Positions 16,279 through 26,374 of a stretch of DNA of 45,000 bases are shown in pieces. The position numbers and the translations under genes were made by a program. Within the stretch, counting starts at the first letter, position 1. Each line of letters opens with the position of its first letter. The DNA lies in NCBI RefSeq assembly GCF_002937075.1, contig NZ_NHSJ01000060.1, positions 1 to 45,000 on the forward strand, written 5' to 3'. The stretch comes from Rhodoblastus sphagnicola. Lineage in GTDB: Bacteria; Pseudomonadota; Alphaproteobacteria; Rhizobiales; Beijerinckiaceae. The notes beneath the pieces were generated by a model. That model made no database searches. It saw only the letters and a program-made list of their open reading frames with translations, and had not been told where the DNA came from.

Positions 16279-16707
16279 TCAATAATTCTGGACCGTCAGC
16301 TCTTCATTGAGCGAGCCGTCGATGGTGAGCCAGTCGATGCGGGCGTGCAGGATTTTCAGCAGGGCGAGCACCTCGTCCTTGCCCATGCCGGCGAGCCAGA
16401 CGCAGTGTTCGCGGAAGGCGCGGGACAGCAGCACCGCATCGACCCAGTAGCACTTGTCCAGCGGCGTTTCGTTTTGCACCTCTTCGCCGACGAGCAGTTG
16501 CGCAGTCTTGCCGAGAATGCCCTCGTTCTGCTTGCGGCGGTCCCAGCCGCGCGAATTGAACTGCCACAGGCAGTTCTTCATGATGTAAGTCTCCATTTCG
16601 GAGACTTTTTCGCGCGTCGCGGCGTCGAACCCGGCGAGCGGATCGGAGGCGTGCAGCTTGGGATAATTCGCCCGCGCCGAGGGTTTTTCCTTCTTGAAAC
16701 CGGCCAT
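16279..16707 (-). CDS. anfG: Iron-only nitrogenase delta subunit AnfG
   Basis: 142 aa. The delta subunit occurs only in alternative nitrogenases. The core block METYIMKNCLWQFNSRGWDR, followed by YWVDAVLLSRAF, is diagnostic. It begins MAGFKKEKPSARANYPKL, with a GAGGAG ribosome-binding site ending 7 bp before ATG 16707. It lies between anfD (11-bp gap) and anfK (11-bp gap), so the three are translated from one message. It stabilises the AnfDK complex and probably assists cofactor insertion, by analogy with characterised AnfG/VnfG. Confidence 0.95.
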   Translation of the reverse strand: MAGFKKEKPSARANYPKLHASDPLAGFDAATREKVSEMETYIMKNCLWQFNSRGWDRRKQNEGILGKTAQLLVGEEVQNETPLDKCYWVDAVLLSRAFREHCVWLAGMGKDEVLALLKILHARIDWLTIDGSLNEELTVQNY

Positions 16708-16718
16708 GTCAAAACTCC

Positions 16719-19290
<2,572 letters not shown>

Positions 19291-19419
19291 TTATGAGGGC
19301 GAGAATTATGCAGAAGTCGCGCGTTAGGATTTAAGTATTTGATTTAAAAGTATTTTATATACTGCCGCGCTGGCGGAACAGCCCTGGAAATTCGCTGCGA
19401 ATGTGAATCCCCGCACGGA

Positions 19420-19501
19420 TTTACACGAAGGTAAAAAGTCGTCGCGCCGCGTCTTTGGAGAGGGAATCTCCCTGAAGGTAAATTCTGGAAGATTTTACCT
19501 T
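19420..19501 (-). promoter_or_regulatory. Candidate AnfA enhancer sites upstream of anfH
   Basis: Two inverted repeats share the same half-site: TTTAC-N6-GTAAA at 19420-19435 and AAGGTAAA-N11-TTTACCTT at 19475-19501. GAAGGTAAA occurs at both 19427 and 19474, 47 bp apart. They lie about 150-240 bp upstream of the -24/-12 promoter, with an AT-rich stretch (19327-19362) between that could be bent by IHF. AnfA binding is inferred from position. Confidence 0.55.
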
Positions 19502-19531
19502 TGGGTTTATTTTGCGCCTTCGCGCGCGCAA

Positions 19532-19561
19532 AGAAAAACCGCCGGCGCGAGGCCGGCGGTT
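19532..19561 (-). terminator. Intrinsic terminator of anfA
   Basis: AACCGCCGGC pairs perfectly with GCCGGCGGTT across a 5-nt loop (19537-19561), and on the minus strand the stem is followed by TTTTTCTTT. It lies 28 bp after the anfA stop and separates anfA from the anfH control region. Confidence 0.85.
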
Positions 19562-19589
19562 CATCGAGGAGAAATCAGATTTGCTGCGG

Positions 19590-21212
19590 TCAGTTCGGAC
19601 CGTCGTCTCCGCCGGCGCCCGCCGCGCGAAACATCTTGTAGTTGACGCCGTAGCGCTCCATGCGCTTGCCCATCATGCGCCGGGTCAGGCCCAGTTCGCG
19701 GGCGGCGTCGCCGATATGGCCGGACGAGTTTTTCAGCGCCTCCACGATCATCTCATATTCGACCGAATGCAGTTTGGATTCGAGGCTGACGCCGAAGGTC
19801 GTGCCGCTCTCCTTCGACGTCTGCAACGACGGCGGCAGGGTGTAGGCGTGGATGACCTCGTCCTCGCACAGGATGACCGCGCGCTCCATGATGTTTTCGA
19901 GTTCGCGCACATTGCCCGGCCAATGATAGCTCATCAGCATGTTGAGCGCGGGCGTGGAAATCCGCTTGACCGCCTTGTTGTTCTCGGCGGCGAAGGCGGT
20001 GACGAAATGATCGGCCAGCGTGATGACGTCGCTGCCGCGCTCGCGCAGCGGCGGCACAGTGATCGGAAACACGTTGAGGCGATAATAGAGATCCTCGCGA
20101 AAAAGCCCTTTCTCGACCATCTCCGCGAGATCGCGGTTGGTGGCGGCGATGATGCGCACATCGACCTTGATCGACTTGGAGCCGCCGACCCGCTCGAAGG
20201 TGCGCTCTTGCAGGATGCGCAGCAGTTTCGCCTGGATCGGCAAGCTCAACTCGCCGACCTCGTCGAGAAAGATCGTGCCGCCGTCGGCCAGTTCGAAACT
20301 GCCCTTTCGCAAGCTCAGCGCGCCGGTGAAGGCGCCGCGTTCGTGGCCGAACAATTCGCTTTCGGCGAGTCCCTCGGGCAGGGCGGCGCAGTTCGACTTG
20401 ATGAACGGACCTTCGGCCGCCGCGCTGTTGAAATGGATGGCGTTGGCGATCAACTCCTTGCCCACGCCGCTTTCGCCGAGAATGAGCACCGTGGCCTTGG
20501 TCGCCGCGACCTTTTCGACGAGATCGTAGACGTCCTGCATCGGCTTGGACGCGCCGATCATGTTGTCGGGCCTGAACCGCTGCCCGAGCGTGTTGCGCAG
20601 CCGCCGGTTCTCCTGCTCCAGTCGGGCCTTTTCCAGGGTTTCGAGCAGGTAGAGTTCGGCCGCCGGCGCGATCATCGCCGCGATCATGGTGAGGATTTCG
20701 ACGTCCTGCACGCGCAGCCGCGCATTCAGATAGCTCCGTTCGGCGGCCAGGGCGCCGACCACTTTTTGCGCGTGGATGATCGGGATGCAGATGAAGGCGG
20801 TTTCGGCGCGGCTTTTCCTCTCCTTGTCGAAAATTGTTTTCGCGCCGCGCCGGCTGCGCGCGATCAGGGTTTTGCCTGATGCGACCACCTTGTCGATGAC
20901 GCCCTCGCCGGGCAGAACGGCCCCGCGCGCCTTCTCCTCCTCGGACAGCCCAAAACTGTCATGGACGAAGATGGTTTCGCTGGCGCGGTCGTAAAGCGTG
21001 AGCATGCCGCGCCGCATCTTGAGTTGCTGACGCATGACCGCGAGGATCAGCGGCAGCGAGCCCGCGAGATCGGCGCTGTCGGTGATGATCCTGCTGATCT
21101 GGGACAGGGTTTGCAGCACGCCGACGCGGCATTCGCCCGTGAAGCAATGGCTGAATTCGTCGACGAAATTGTTGATGTCGATGTCCGCGGCTTCGCGGTC
21201 TTCAAGGCGCAT
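19590..21212 (-). CDS. anfA: Sigma-54-dependent activator of the iron-only nitrogenase, AnfA
   Basis: 540 aa from ATG 21212; a TTG at 21263 is possible but lacks a ribosome-binding site. The N-terminal GAF domain (about 30-180) is followed by a sigma-54 interaction AAA+ domain (about 205-440) with Walker A LGESGVGKE, the sigma-contacting GAFTGA loop, and a Fis-type helix-turn-helix at the end (GHIGDAARELGLTRRMMGKRM). A Cys-x4-Cys pair near residues 23 and 28 (HCFTGEC) corresponds to the two cysteines reported as essential in Azotobacter AnfA and thought to sense Fe or redox status. It should activate anfH from the enhancer-like sites at 19420-19501. Confidence 0.92.
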   Translation of the reverse strand: MRLEDREAADIDINNFVDEFSHCFTGECRVGVLQTLSQISRIITDSADLAGSLPLILAVMRQQLKMRRGMLTLYDRASETIFVHDSFGLSEEEKARGAVLPGEGVIDKVVASGKTLIARSRRGAKTIFDKERKSRAETAFICIPIIHAQKVVGALAAERSYLNARLRVQDVEILTMIAAMIAPAAELYLLETLEKARLEQENRRLRNTLGQRFRPDNMIGASKPMQDVYDLVEKVAATKATVLILGESGVGKELIANAIHFNSAAAEGPFIKSNCAALPEGLAESELFGHERGAFTGALSLRKGSFELADGGTIFLDEVGELSLPIQAKLLRILQERTFERVGGSKSIKVDVRIIAATNRDLAEMVEKGLFREDLYYRLNVFPITVPPLRERGSDVITLADHFVTAFAAENNKAVKRISTPALNMLMSYHWPGNVRELENIMERAVILCEDEVIHAYTLPPSLQTSKESGTTFGVSLESKLHSVEYEMIVEALKNSSGHIGDAARELGLTRRMMGKRMERYGVNYKMFRAAGAGGDDGPN

Positions 21213-21384
21213 GGCTGTTCCCGCCTCAGCCGGGTGAGTCCGGCCGTGAGGATGTCTCAGCAAGTGCGAGGCCAGACGCTCATCTTTTTCCGGACGGGCG
21301 CGCGGGCGCGAATTCTGGCCGATTCCACCGGGGCGCGCGAGGTCGCGCGCGCCGCCTTGAGCTGGTCTGAAATATACCGATTAA

Positions 21385-21398
21385 GTACATTGTACCTT
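21385..21398. promoter_or_regulatory. GTACATTGTAC palindrome upstream of anfA
   Basis: GTACA-T-TGTAC (21385-21395) extends to AAGTACA/TGTACCTT and lies within an AT-rich patch 170 bp before the anfA start. The TACCTTT flank resembles the TTTACCTT half-sites upstream of anfH. It could be an operator for anfA (molybdenum or nitrogen control) or an enhancer for the divergent Fe-S scaffold gene. A Mo-responsive repressor site is expected for anfA, but I could not identify a convincing one. Confidence 0.4.
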
Positions 21399-21462
21399 TT
21401 TGTCGAATTTTCGAGTCCGCTCCGCCGTTCGGTGCGCGCGACTCGTCGGTGGGGGGGGGACT

Positions 21463-21495
21463 CGGGCGAATTCACCGCGCGGGCCAATTCGCCCG
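21463..21495. repeat. Perfect 10-bp inverted repeat in anfA/nfu intergenic region
   Basis: CGGGCGAATT (21463-21472) and AATTCGCCCG (21486-21495) are exact reverse complements with a 13-nt spacer. It sits about 75-110 bp upstream of the sigma-54 promoter of the nfu-like gene, where an activator could bind. It also follows a run of nine G residues (21451-21459). Confidence 0.55.
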
Positions 21496-21569
21496 GAAAG
21501 TTACCGTGCGGGACCGGTCTGTTTTCGCGCTTGCGCCGGCTTCGCCCTTCATTTCCTCGACGGACGCCA

Positions 21570-21585
21570 TGGCGCGGCTCTTGCG
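21570..21585 (+). promoter_or_regulatory. Sigma-54 promoter of the nfu-like gene
   Basis: TGGCGCGGCTCTTGCG has GG (21571-21572) and GC (21583-21584) exactly 10 bases apart and differs from TGGCACG-N4-TTGC at one core position. The expected transcript start near 21596 leaves a 43-nt leader before the gene. Confidence 0.65.
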
Positions 21586-21638
21586 ATGATCAGATCAACG
21601 CGCGTCGGGCGTCGACGCGGATTTCCAAGGGAATTTTC

Positions 21639-21920
21639 ATGCGCCAGGATCAGACTTTCTCCAAGCCGGCCAGCGAAAGCGAACGCGCGCGCATCATCGC
21701 CGAGACGCTCGAAGCCTTGCGTGAAAAGTTTCGCGCCGATGGCGGCGACATCGCGCTGGTCTCCATCGACGGCCCGCGCGTAAAAGTGCGGCTCGCCGGA
21801 GCCTGCGTCGGCTGCGGCGCGGCAAACGAGACGCTGGGCTTCGTGCGCAAGCAGCTTTCGCTTGCCCTGGGCGGCGGGCCCGTGTCCGTCATTCCGGCGC
21901 TGGACGCGGAGCCCGCCTGA
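21639..21920 (+). CDS. NifU C-terminal-domain-like Fe-S scaffold protein
   Basis: 93 aa, one NFU domain. The cluster-binding CxxC is in RLAGACVGCGAANETLGFV (about 55-73), preceded by the typical ALREKFRADGGDIALVSIDG strand-loop. It would assemble or carry a 4Fe-4S cluster for delivery to apoproteins such as AnfH or AnfDK. It stands alone, divergent from anfA, behind a sigma-54-type promoter, so it is probably induced with nitrogenase. Start ATG 21639 follows AAGGG. Full-length NifU would also have an IscU-like N-terminal domain and a ferredoxin-like centre; both are missing. Confidence 0.85.
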   Translation: MRQDQTFSKPASESERARIIAETLEALREKFRADGGDIALVSIDGPRVKVRLAGACVGCGAANETLGFVRKQLSLALGGGPVSVIPALDAEPA

Positions 21921-21987
21921 TCAGGGTAGCGTTTTCAAGCGAAGTGGAGTCCGGTTCGCGTTAAGAAAACGCGCAAAGACTAAAAAT

Positions 21988-22695
21988 TCAGAGCGCGGCG
22001 AACAGGTTGTCGTTCAGCCGCCGCGCCGCCGCCAAAAAGGCCGGCAACCGGCGCGCGGCCTCGGTTTCAAGGCTGGCCGCCGCCGGCCCCAGCGCCGCTT
22101 CCAGGCTCGCGGCATAGGCCGGAATCGCCTTCCATTCCGCGACCGTCTTCGACGTGATTTCGACGTGGTATTGAAAGCCCCAGGCGTGACGGCCGTAGCG
22201 CATCGCCTGGATCGGCGCGGCGGCGTTTTTCGCCAGCGCCACCGCGCCCGCCGGCAGGCTCTTCACCTCGGCGCCGTGCCATTGAAAAGCTTCCATACGC
22301 TCGGGAAAGCCTGAGAAAATCGGGTCGGCGCGGCCTTCGGGCGTCAATTCGACTTCGACAAAGCCGACCTCTGCCGCCGCCATCGGCCCGACCGGCGCGC
22401 CAAGCGCGCAGGCCAGCAATTGATGGCCGAGGCAGATGCCGAGATAGGGGCGGCCGAGATCGACCACGAAATGGGCGATCGCCGCCTTCTCGGCGATCAG
22501 CCAGGGCAGGTCGCCTTCCTGCCAGACGTCCATCGGACCGCCCATCGCGACCAGAAAATCGAAATCTTCAAGCGGTGGAATCGCCTCGCCCTCGTCGAGT
22601 TCGACGGTCGTGACATCGTGGCCGGCTTCCCGCCAGAAATCGGCGAGCGTGCCGGGATGTTCGACGGAAAGGTGCTGGAAAACCAGAATGCGCAT
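21988..22695 (-). CDS. GMP-synthase-like class I glutamine amidotransferase
   Basis: 235 aa. It starts MRILVFQHLSVEHPGTLADF. The catalytic nucleophile is in YLGICLGHQLLA (GxCxGHQ), and the His of the triad is in HAWGFQYHVEIT, followed by a Glu, so the triad looks complete. Stand-alone proteins of this type hydrolyse glutamine or gamma-glutamyl compounds; the substrate here is unknown. It starts 4 bp after the stop of the flavin-nucleotide-binding gene and is probably cotranscribed with it. ATG 22695 is preferred over a TTG four codons upstream. Its location in the nitrogenase island may reflect a nitrogen-related role, an inference only. Confidence 0.85.
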   Translation of the reverse strand: MRILVFQHLSVEHPGTLADFWREAGHDVTTVELDEGEAIPPLEDFDFLVAMGGPMDVWQEGDLPWLIAEKAAIAHFVVDLGRPYLGICLGHQLLACALGAPVGPMAAAEVGFVEVELTPEGRADPIFSGFPERMEAFQWHGAEVKSLPAGAVALAKNAAAPIQAMRYGRHAWGFQYHVEITSKTVAEWKAIPAYAASLEAALGPAAASLETEAARRLPAFLAAARRLNDNLFAAL

Positions 22696-22699
22696 GGCG

Positions 22700-23359
22700 T
22701 CACCCAATTGAATAGCCGGAGAGATCGGGCGCGGCGACGCCGGGAGAATTGCGCGGATCAGGCTCGGGCGCGCCGACGGTCAGGCGGATCGGCAGCACGC
22801 CCGCCCAGACCGGATGGGCGTAATCGGATTCGTTGTCTTCCGGCGGCCCGCTGCGAACTTTTGCCGAGGCCTCCTCGATCTTCAGCGACAGGATGGCCGT
22901 GGCCGTGATCTCGCTTTCCGTCGCCGGGCGCAGCTTGTCCCATTGGTCCGGCGCGAAGCCGTTGACAAGCCGCGTCAACAGCCGGATTTTTTCCTTGGGA
23001 TCGGTGACCGCCTCGGCCTTGCCGAACAGCATCGCCGAGCGATGATTGACGTTGAAATTGAAAGCGGAGCGCGCCAGCACCAGACCGTCGAGGATTGAAA
23101 CCGTCAGGCAGACGTCGGCGCCTTCGGTGGCGCGCATCATGCGGCCTTTCGCCGCGCCGTGCCAGTAGACGCGATCGCCCTCGCGCCATTGCAGCGTGGG
23201 GGTGACAATCGGCTGTCCCTCGTGAAGATAGGCGATGTGGGCGACGGGCATGGCGTCGAGAATGGCGTCGATGGTCTCACGGTCGTAATGGGCGAGGTGG
23301 CGATAACGCTTGACGAGGGTTCTGGCGCTCGGGGCGCCGGCGTCATTGGACGAAGTCAT
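22700..23359 (-). CDS. Pyridoxamine-phosphate-oxidase-like flavin-nucleotide-binding protein
   Basis: 219 aa, split-barrel FMN-binding fold. Blocks MPVAHIAYLHEGQPIVTPTL, VYWHGAAKGRMMRA and CLTVSILDGLVLARSAFNF match the Pyridox_ox_2/NimA-like family, whose members bind FMN or haem and reduce small aromatic or nitro compounds. ATG 23359 (MTSSNDAGAPSARTL) follows AGGACTTTTTCC. Upstream in-frame sequence is low-complexity and unlikely to be coding. It lies immediately upstream of the glutamine amidotransferase. A GG-N10-GC element upstream may be a sigma-54 promoter. The physiological substrate is unknown. Confidence 0.85.
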   Translation of the reverse strand: MTSSNDAGAPSARTLVKRYRHLAHYDRETIDAILDAMPVAHIAYLHEGQPIVTPTLQWREGDRVYWHGAAKGRMMRATEGADVCLTVSILDGLVLARSAFNFNVNHRSAMLFGKAEAVTDPKEKIRLLTRLVNGFAPDQWDKLRPATESEITATAILSLKIEEASAKVRSGPPEDNESDYAHPVWAGVLPIRLTVGAPEPDPRNSPGVAAPDLSGYSIG

Positions 23360-23412
23360 GGAAAAAGTCCTGGGAAAAGGTCCTGAAAGGAAGATGGAAC
23401 GCAAACAGCAAA

Positions 23413-23427
23413 GCATAAAGCGAGCCA
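23413..23427 (-). promoter_or_regulatory. Possible sigma-54 promoter of the PPOX-amidotransferase pair
   Basis: The minus strand reads TGGCTCGCTTTATGC: GG and GC with 10-base spacing, but ATGC replaces TTGC and T replaces A in the -24 element. The predicted transcript start is about 42 nt before ATG 23359. It is weaker than the other three in this island. Confidence 0.35.
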
Positions 23428-23472
23428 CGCGCCCGGCGCGGCTCCGGGGCCGTGGTCGTGGCGAGCGCTGAC

Positions 23473-24270
23473 ATGACCCCACCGTTCGGCCCCAACATCG
23501 TCGGACTGCCGGCTGCGTTCATCGCCTCCGCCGATTACGCCCGCGCGCCGCGTGAGCTGCGCATCGCCGGCGTGCGCGAGATGAACGCGCCGCTGTTCGA
23601 GATGCTCGGCTTGGCCCGCGACATCGCGGAGGCGAGCGAGGCGCTGGCGAAATACATGAGCGCGATCTTCGGGCTGGAGCCGCGGCAATGGCGCGACGCG
23701 CCGAGGAAGAACGCAGCGTCGTTCCGGCATTCGTTCGTGCGCCTGCTGCTTGGCTGGGAGCACGACAGCTCCTCACGCGAAGCGGCGGTGCTGAAGGGGT
23801 GGGTGCACAGCCGCTTTGGCCTTCCGCCCGCACACCATGGGGAGAAGATCGCCGACATGTGCGATCCGTCCTGGACGGCCTATGTCGCGGACAACATGGG
23901 GAGCGGCTATCACGCCAATTCCATCTACGCCCAGCTCGATCTGCTCTACGAATATGTGCAGTGGGCGCTGCGCACGCTCGTCTGGCCGGGCCAAACCCAT
24001 CTGCGGCTCTATCGCGGCGTCGACAGGTTCGGCGAGCAGATCATGCGGCGAGAGACCCTGCTGCAGTTACGGGTGAACAGTCTGTCCTCCTTCACCACCG
24101 ACCGCGCGACCGCCGACTGCTTCGGCTCGATGGTTGTCTCGGTGCAAGCGCCGCTGACAAAAATCCTGTTCGCCAACACGCTGCTCGCCTTCTTTCCGTT
24201 CCGCGCCGAGCGCGAAGTTCTTCTGATCGGCGGCGACTATCCGGTGGAGATCGAACCGCCAACGGTGTGA
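23473..24270 (+). CDS. draT: NAD+-dinitrogen-reductase ADP-D-ribosyltransferase DraT
   Basis: 265 aa. It transfers ADP-ribose from NAD+ to an arginine of nitrogenase reductase after ammonium addition or energy loss and so switches nitrogenase off. Family blocks: LRIAGVREMNAPLF near 37, FRHSFVRLLLGWEHDSSS near 82, VLKGWVHSRFGLPP near 103, HLRLYRGVD near 180 and the catalytic-type REVLLIGGDYPVEIE at the end. ATG 23473 is chosen; the GTG codons 21 bases upstream have no ribosome-binding site. The usual partner draG (the glycohydrolase that reverses the modification) is not in the window; a transposase remnant lies just downstream. AnfH, 4.3 kb away, keeps the target arginine. Confidence 0.93.
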   Translation: MTPPFGPNIVGLPAAFIASADYARAPRELRIAGVREMNAPLFEMLGLARDIAEASEALAKYMSAIFGLEPRQWRDAPRKNAASFRHSFVRLLLGWEHDSSSREAAVLKGWVHSRFGLPPAHHGEKIADMCDPSWTAYVADNMGSGYHANSIYAQLDLLYEYVQWALRTLVWPGQTHLRLYRGVDRFGEQIMRRETLLQLRVNSLSSFTTDRATADCFGSMVVSVQAPLTKILFANTLLAFFPFRAEREVLLIGGDYPVEIEPPTV

Positions 24271-24485
24271 CCGTTCTCGCCACCGACAGGCCGCGCCGTC
24301 AATTGAGACGGAACGGGATGACCGTGCTGGTTGAAAACCGCCCGCCGGGTTGGGGGCGGCGTGTGAATCGAAACCATGATGGCGTGCGTGGCGCCGTCGA
24401 GAACGCCGGAGCCGGACGACAGGGTGACGGACCGGCTGAGGCGACGCGACGAAATAAACGCTGCGCTTACGGGCGCCGTCTTCTT

Positions 24486-24572
24486 GCGCGGAGCGATGAC
24501 GTAATTCCATTCCGGATGGAACGGATCGAGGGTGATGTTGAGGGCGCGCATCTCGTCGTCGCTCACCTTCAC
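24486..24572 (-). pseudogene. ISAzo13-family transposase, C-terminal remnant
   Basis: Twenty-nine residues (VKVSDDEMRALNIT, then DPFHPEWNYVIAPR) match the C-terminus of ISAzo13-type transposases, where GIKISDEEM-x-x-LNIHP and FHPDWNYTISPR are expected. An in-frame TGA lies just upstream at about 24582-24584, so the rest of the transposase is missing. The frame continues downstream to 24237 as unrelated sequence. It marks a past insertion next to draT. Confidence 0.65.
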
Positions 24573-24831
24573 GCCTACGATTCAGTTGTTTCGTCGCGTC
24601 GCCTAACGGCGACCGGCAGGCCGCCTGAAAACATCAAAGTCAGGGGACGGAAACCCGAAGGGTCGCAGCAATCGCCTGCGCGTTCGGTTCGCGACAGCCG
24701 TCAGCGTCAGCGGGACACCCATTCAGCGCGCCTTCGAATAATAAATAGAAGGTCAAGCAGCAAAATTTTGTGTTTTTCTGTCGGTTGTGCGTATAGTATG
24801 TGCCTATGATTCTGAGCGTGTAGCAATAAAG

Positions 24832-25200
24832 TTATAACCGCGGCGCGGGTTCTTTTTTTGTGGCGACTTCTTGAACTGGATCATGCGCCTCAATAAATCC
24901 GTGGTTAGTATAAATAAATATTTTCATGCCCAACTCATGAGACACAAATCGGGTGTTGGCATGTAACTTGTCCGAGCCTTGTTCCTCGTAAACGAGGAGC
25001 GTATCGCGCTCGAGAAGTTGAGAGGCGCCTCTCAAGGCGGCTTCTTCGACGCCTTCGACGTCCAGTTTCAACACAATCCGAGGGCTGCGTTGTAGTAGCG
25101 GTGAGCGCGATAGCAGCCCGTCAAGGCTCACGCGCGGAGCGCGTTCGGCATTTGGACCCGCTTGGGCGGCGTCGACGATCGCAAGCCCTTCGTGGGTCGG
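24832..25200 (-). pseudogene. FkbM-type methyltransferase, 3' remnant
   Basis: The frame ends at TAA 24832-24834 and contains PRIVLKLDVEGVEEAALRGA, the SAM-proximal IDVEG motif of FkbM methyltransferases, then RDTLLVYEEQG and HELGMKIFIYTNHGF, so about the last 110-120 residues of such a protein survive. The open frame continues upstream as WWLESPTHEGLAIVDAAQAG until it meets the truncated cutA in another frame near 25200. The N-terminal SAM-binding half is absent. A GTG at 25131 could restart translation, but no ribosome-binding site is visible. The gene is probably non-functional, and came by rearrangement. Confidence 0.6.
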
Positions 25201-25201
25201 G

Positions 25202-25291
25202 CTTTCGAGCCACCAGGGCGGTGGCGATCTCGTTCGCCTTGGCTTCGTCGTCGATTGGCGTCTGGACGATGCAGAATGCGCTCAAAGCCAT
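25202..25291 (-). pseudogene. cutA: cutA, truncated after about 30 codons
   Basis: Starting at ATG 25291, overlapping the last 10 bases of hemH, the frame reads MALSAFCIVQTPIDDEAKAN, then EIATALVARK. This matches the N-terminus of the divalent-cation tolerance protein CutA, where LAACV should follow. Instead the frame passes into unrelated Arg-rich sequence at the join with the FkbM remnant. The remaining 75 or so residues, including the trimer core, are missing. The hemH-cutA overlap shows the two were once cotranscribed. Confidence 0.6.
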
Positions 25292-26298
25292 CCGGTCGTT
25301 TCCCTGCGAACGACATCCTCAAGGACGTCAATCGCCGCCGCGCCATCGTTCAGGCAGGGCACGAGGGCGAAATTCTCTCCGCCGGCCTGAAGAAAGGCAT
25401 TCTGGTTTTCCACGCCCAGTTCTTCCAGGGTTTCCAGGCAATCCGCGAAAAAGCCGGGCGCGATCACCATGATATTCTTGGCGCCTTCGGCCGGCAGGCC
25501 TTCGACCGTTTCAAGCGTATAGGGCTGTAGCCACTCCTTCGGGCCGAACTGCGACTGAAAGGTCATGAGCATCTTGTCGCCAAGACCCGTCGCTTCGCCG
25601 AGCAGGCGGGTGGTCTTGGCGCAGTGGCAGTAATAGGGATCGCCCCTGTCCGAATAATCCTTGGGAATTCCGTGCCAGGACACGATGATCCGGTCGGGCG
25701 AAAACGCTGCTTTCGCCATCCGGTCGCGCAGGGTGGAGGCCAGAGCCTCGATATAGACCGGGCGCTCGTAAAAGGGGGCGGCGATGCGCAGGGTGGGCTG
25801 CCAGCGCATTTTCTTCAGCGCGTCGAACGTTTTGTCGGCGACGGTGGCGGAGGTGGCGGCGCAATATTGGGGGTAGAGCGGCACAACCAGAAGGCGGTCG
25901 CAGCCTTTGGCCTGAAGCGCGAGGATTTTTTCCGCGATGGCCGGTTTGCCGTAGCGCATGGCCCAATCGACCACGATTGTGTCGCCTGCGTCGGAAAGTC
26001 GCGCCGCGAGCTTTTCCGTTTGCGCCCTTGTTACTGTTTTCAAAGGACCTTCGTCGAGTTCGCGATTCCAGATCGCCTCGTAATCCTTTCCCTTCTGCGT
26101 GGGTCGTTTCGACAGAACCATCAGATGGAGCACGGGGAGCCAAAGCACGGGCGACGTCTCGATCACGCGCCTGTCCGACAGGAATTCCGCGAGATAGCGC
26201 CGCATCGGCCAATAGGACGTACCCTCGGGCGTGCCGAGATTGACCAGCAGGACGCCGATCTTTCCGTAAGGAGGCGGGTGGTTTGTCGAAGGGATCAT
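25282..26298 (-). CDS. hemH: Ferrochelatase
   Basis: 338 aa, normal length. It inserts Fe2+ into protoporphyrin IX, the last step of haem synthesis. Recognised blocks: GVLLVNLGTPEGTSYWPMRR near 15, FLSDRRVIE, IVVDWAMRYGKP, the catalytic His region IIVSWHGIPKDYSDRGDPYY near 205 (SFHGIP-type with His), and TFQSQFGPKEWLQPYT near 255. ATG 26298 is the first start. It is divergent from hemN across a 124-bp region, and its last bases overlap the truncated cutA. Confidence 0.95.
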   Translation of the reverse strand: MIPSTNHPPPYGKIGVLLVNLGTPEGTSYWPMRRYLAEFLSDRRVIETSPVLWLPVLHLMVLSKRPTQKGKDYEAIWNRELDEGPLKTVTRAQTEKLAARLSDAGDTIVVDWAMRYGKPAIAEKILALQAKGCDRLLVVPLYPQYCAATSATVADKTFDALKKMRWQPTLRIAAPFYERPVYIEALASTLRDRMAKAAFSPDRIIVSWHGIPKDYSDRGDPYYCHCAKTTRLLGEATGLGDKMLMTFQSQFGPKEWLQPYTLETVEGLPAEGAKNIMVIAPGFFADCLETLEELGVENQNAFLQAGGENFALVPCLNDGAAAIDVLEDVVRRETTGWL

Positions 26299-26374
26299 GG
26301 CTAACTTGTGATTTTTCGTTTATTGTTCATCCGATAATGCGGCGTGGAAAGCAATGGATCAGCCGAACTGGCGT

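Noticed and set aside
21360-21400. Molybdenum-responsive (ModE/Mop) box upstream of anfA
   Set aside because: ATATA and GTACATTGTAC elements are present, but the arrangement does not give two convincing halves of the known Mo-box, so I report only the palindrome.
24271-24485. draG or another gene directly downstream of draT
   Set aside because: No ADP-ribosylglycohydrolase motifs in any frame; only the transposase remnant is seen.
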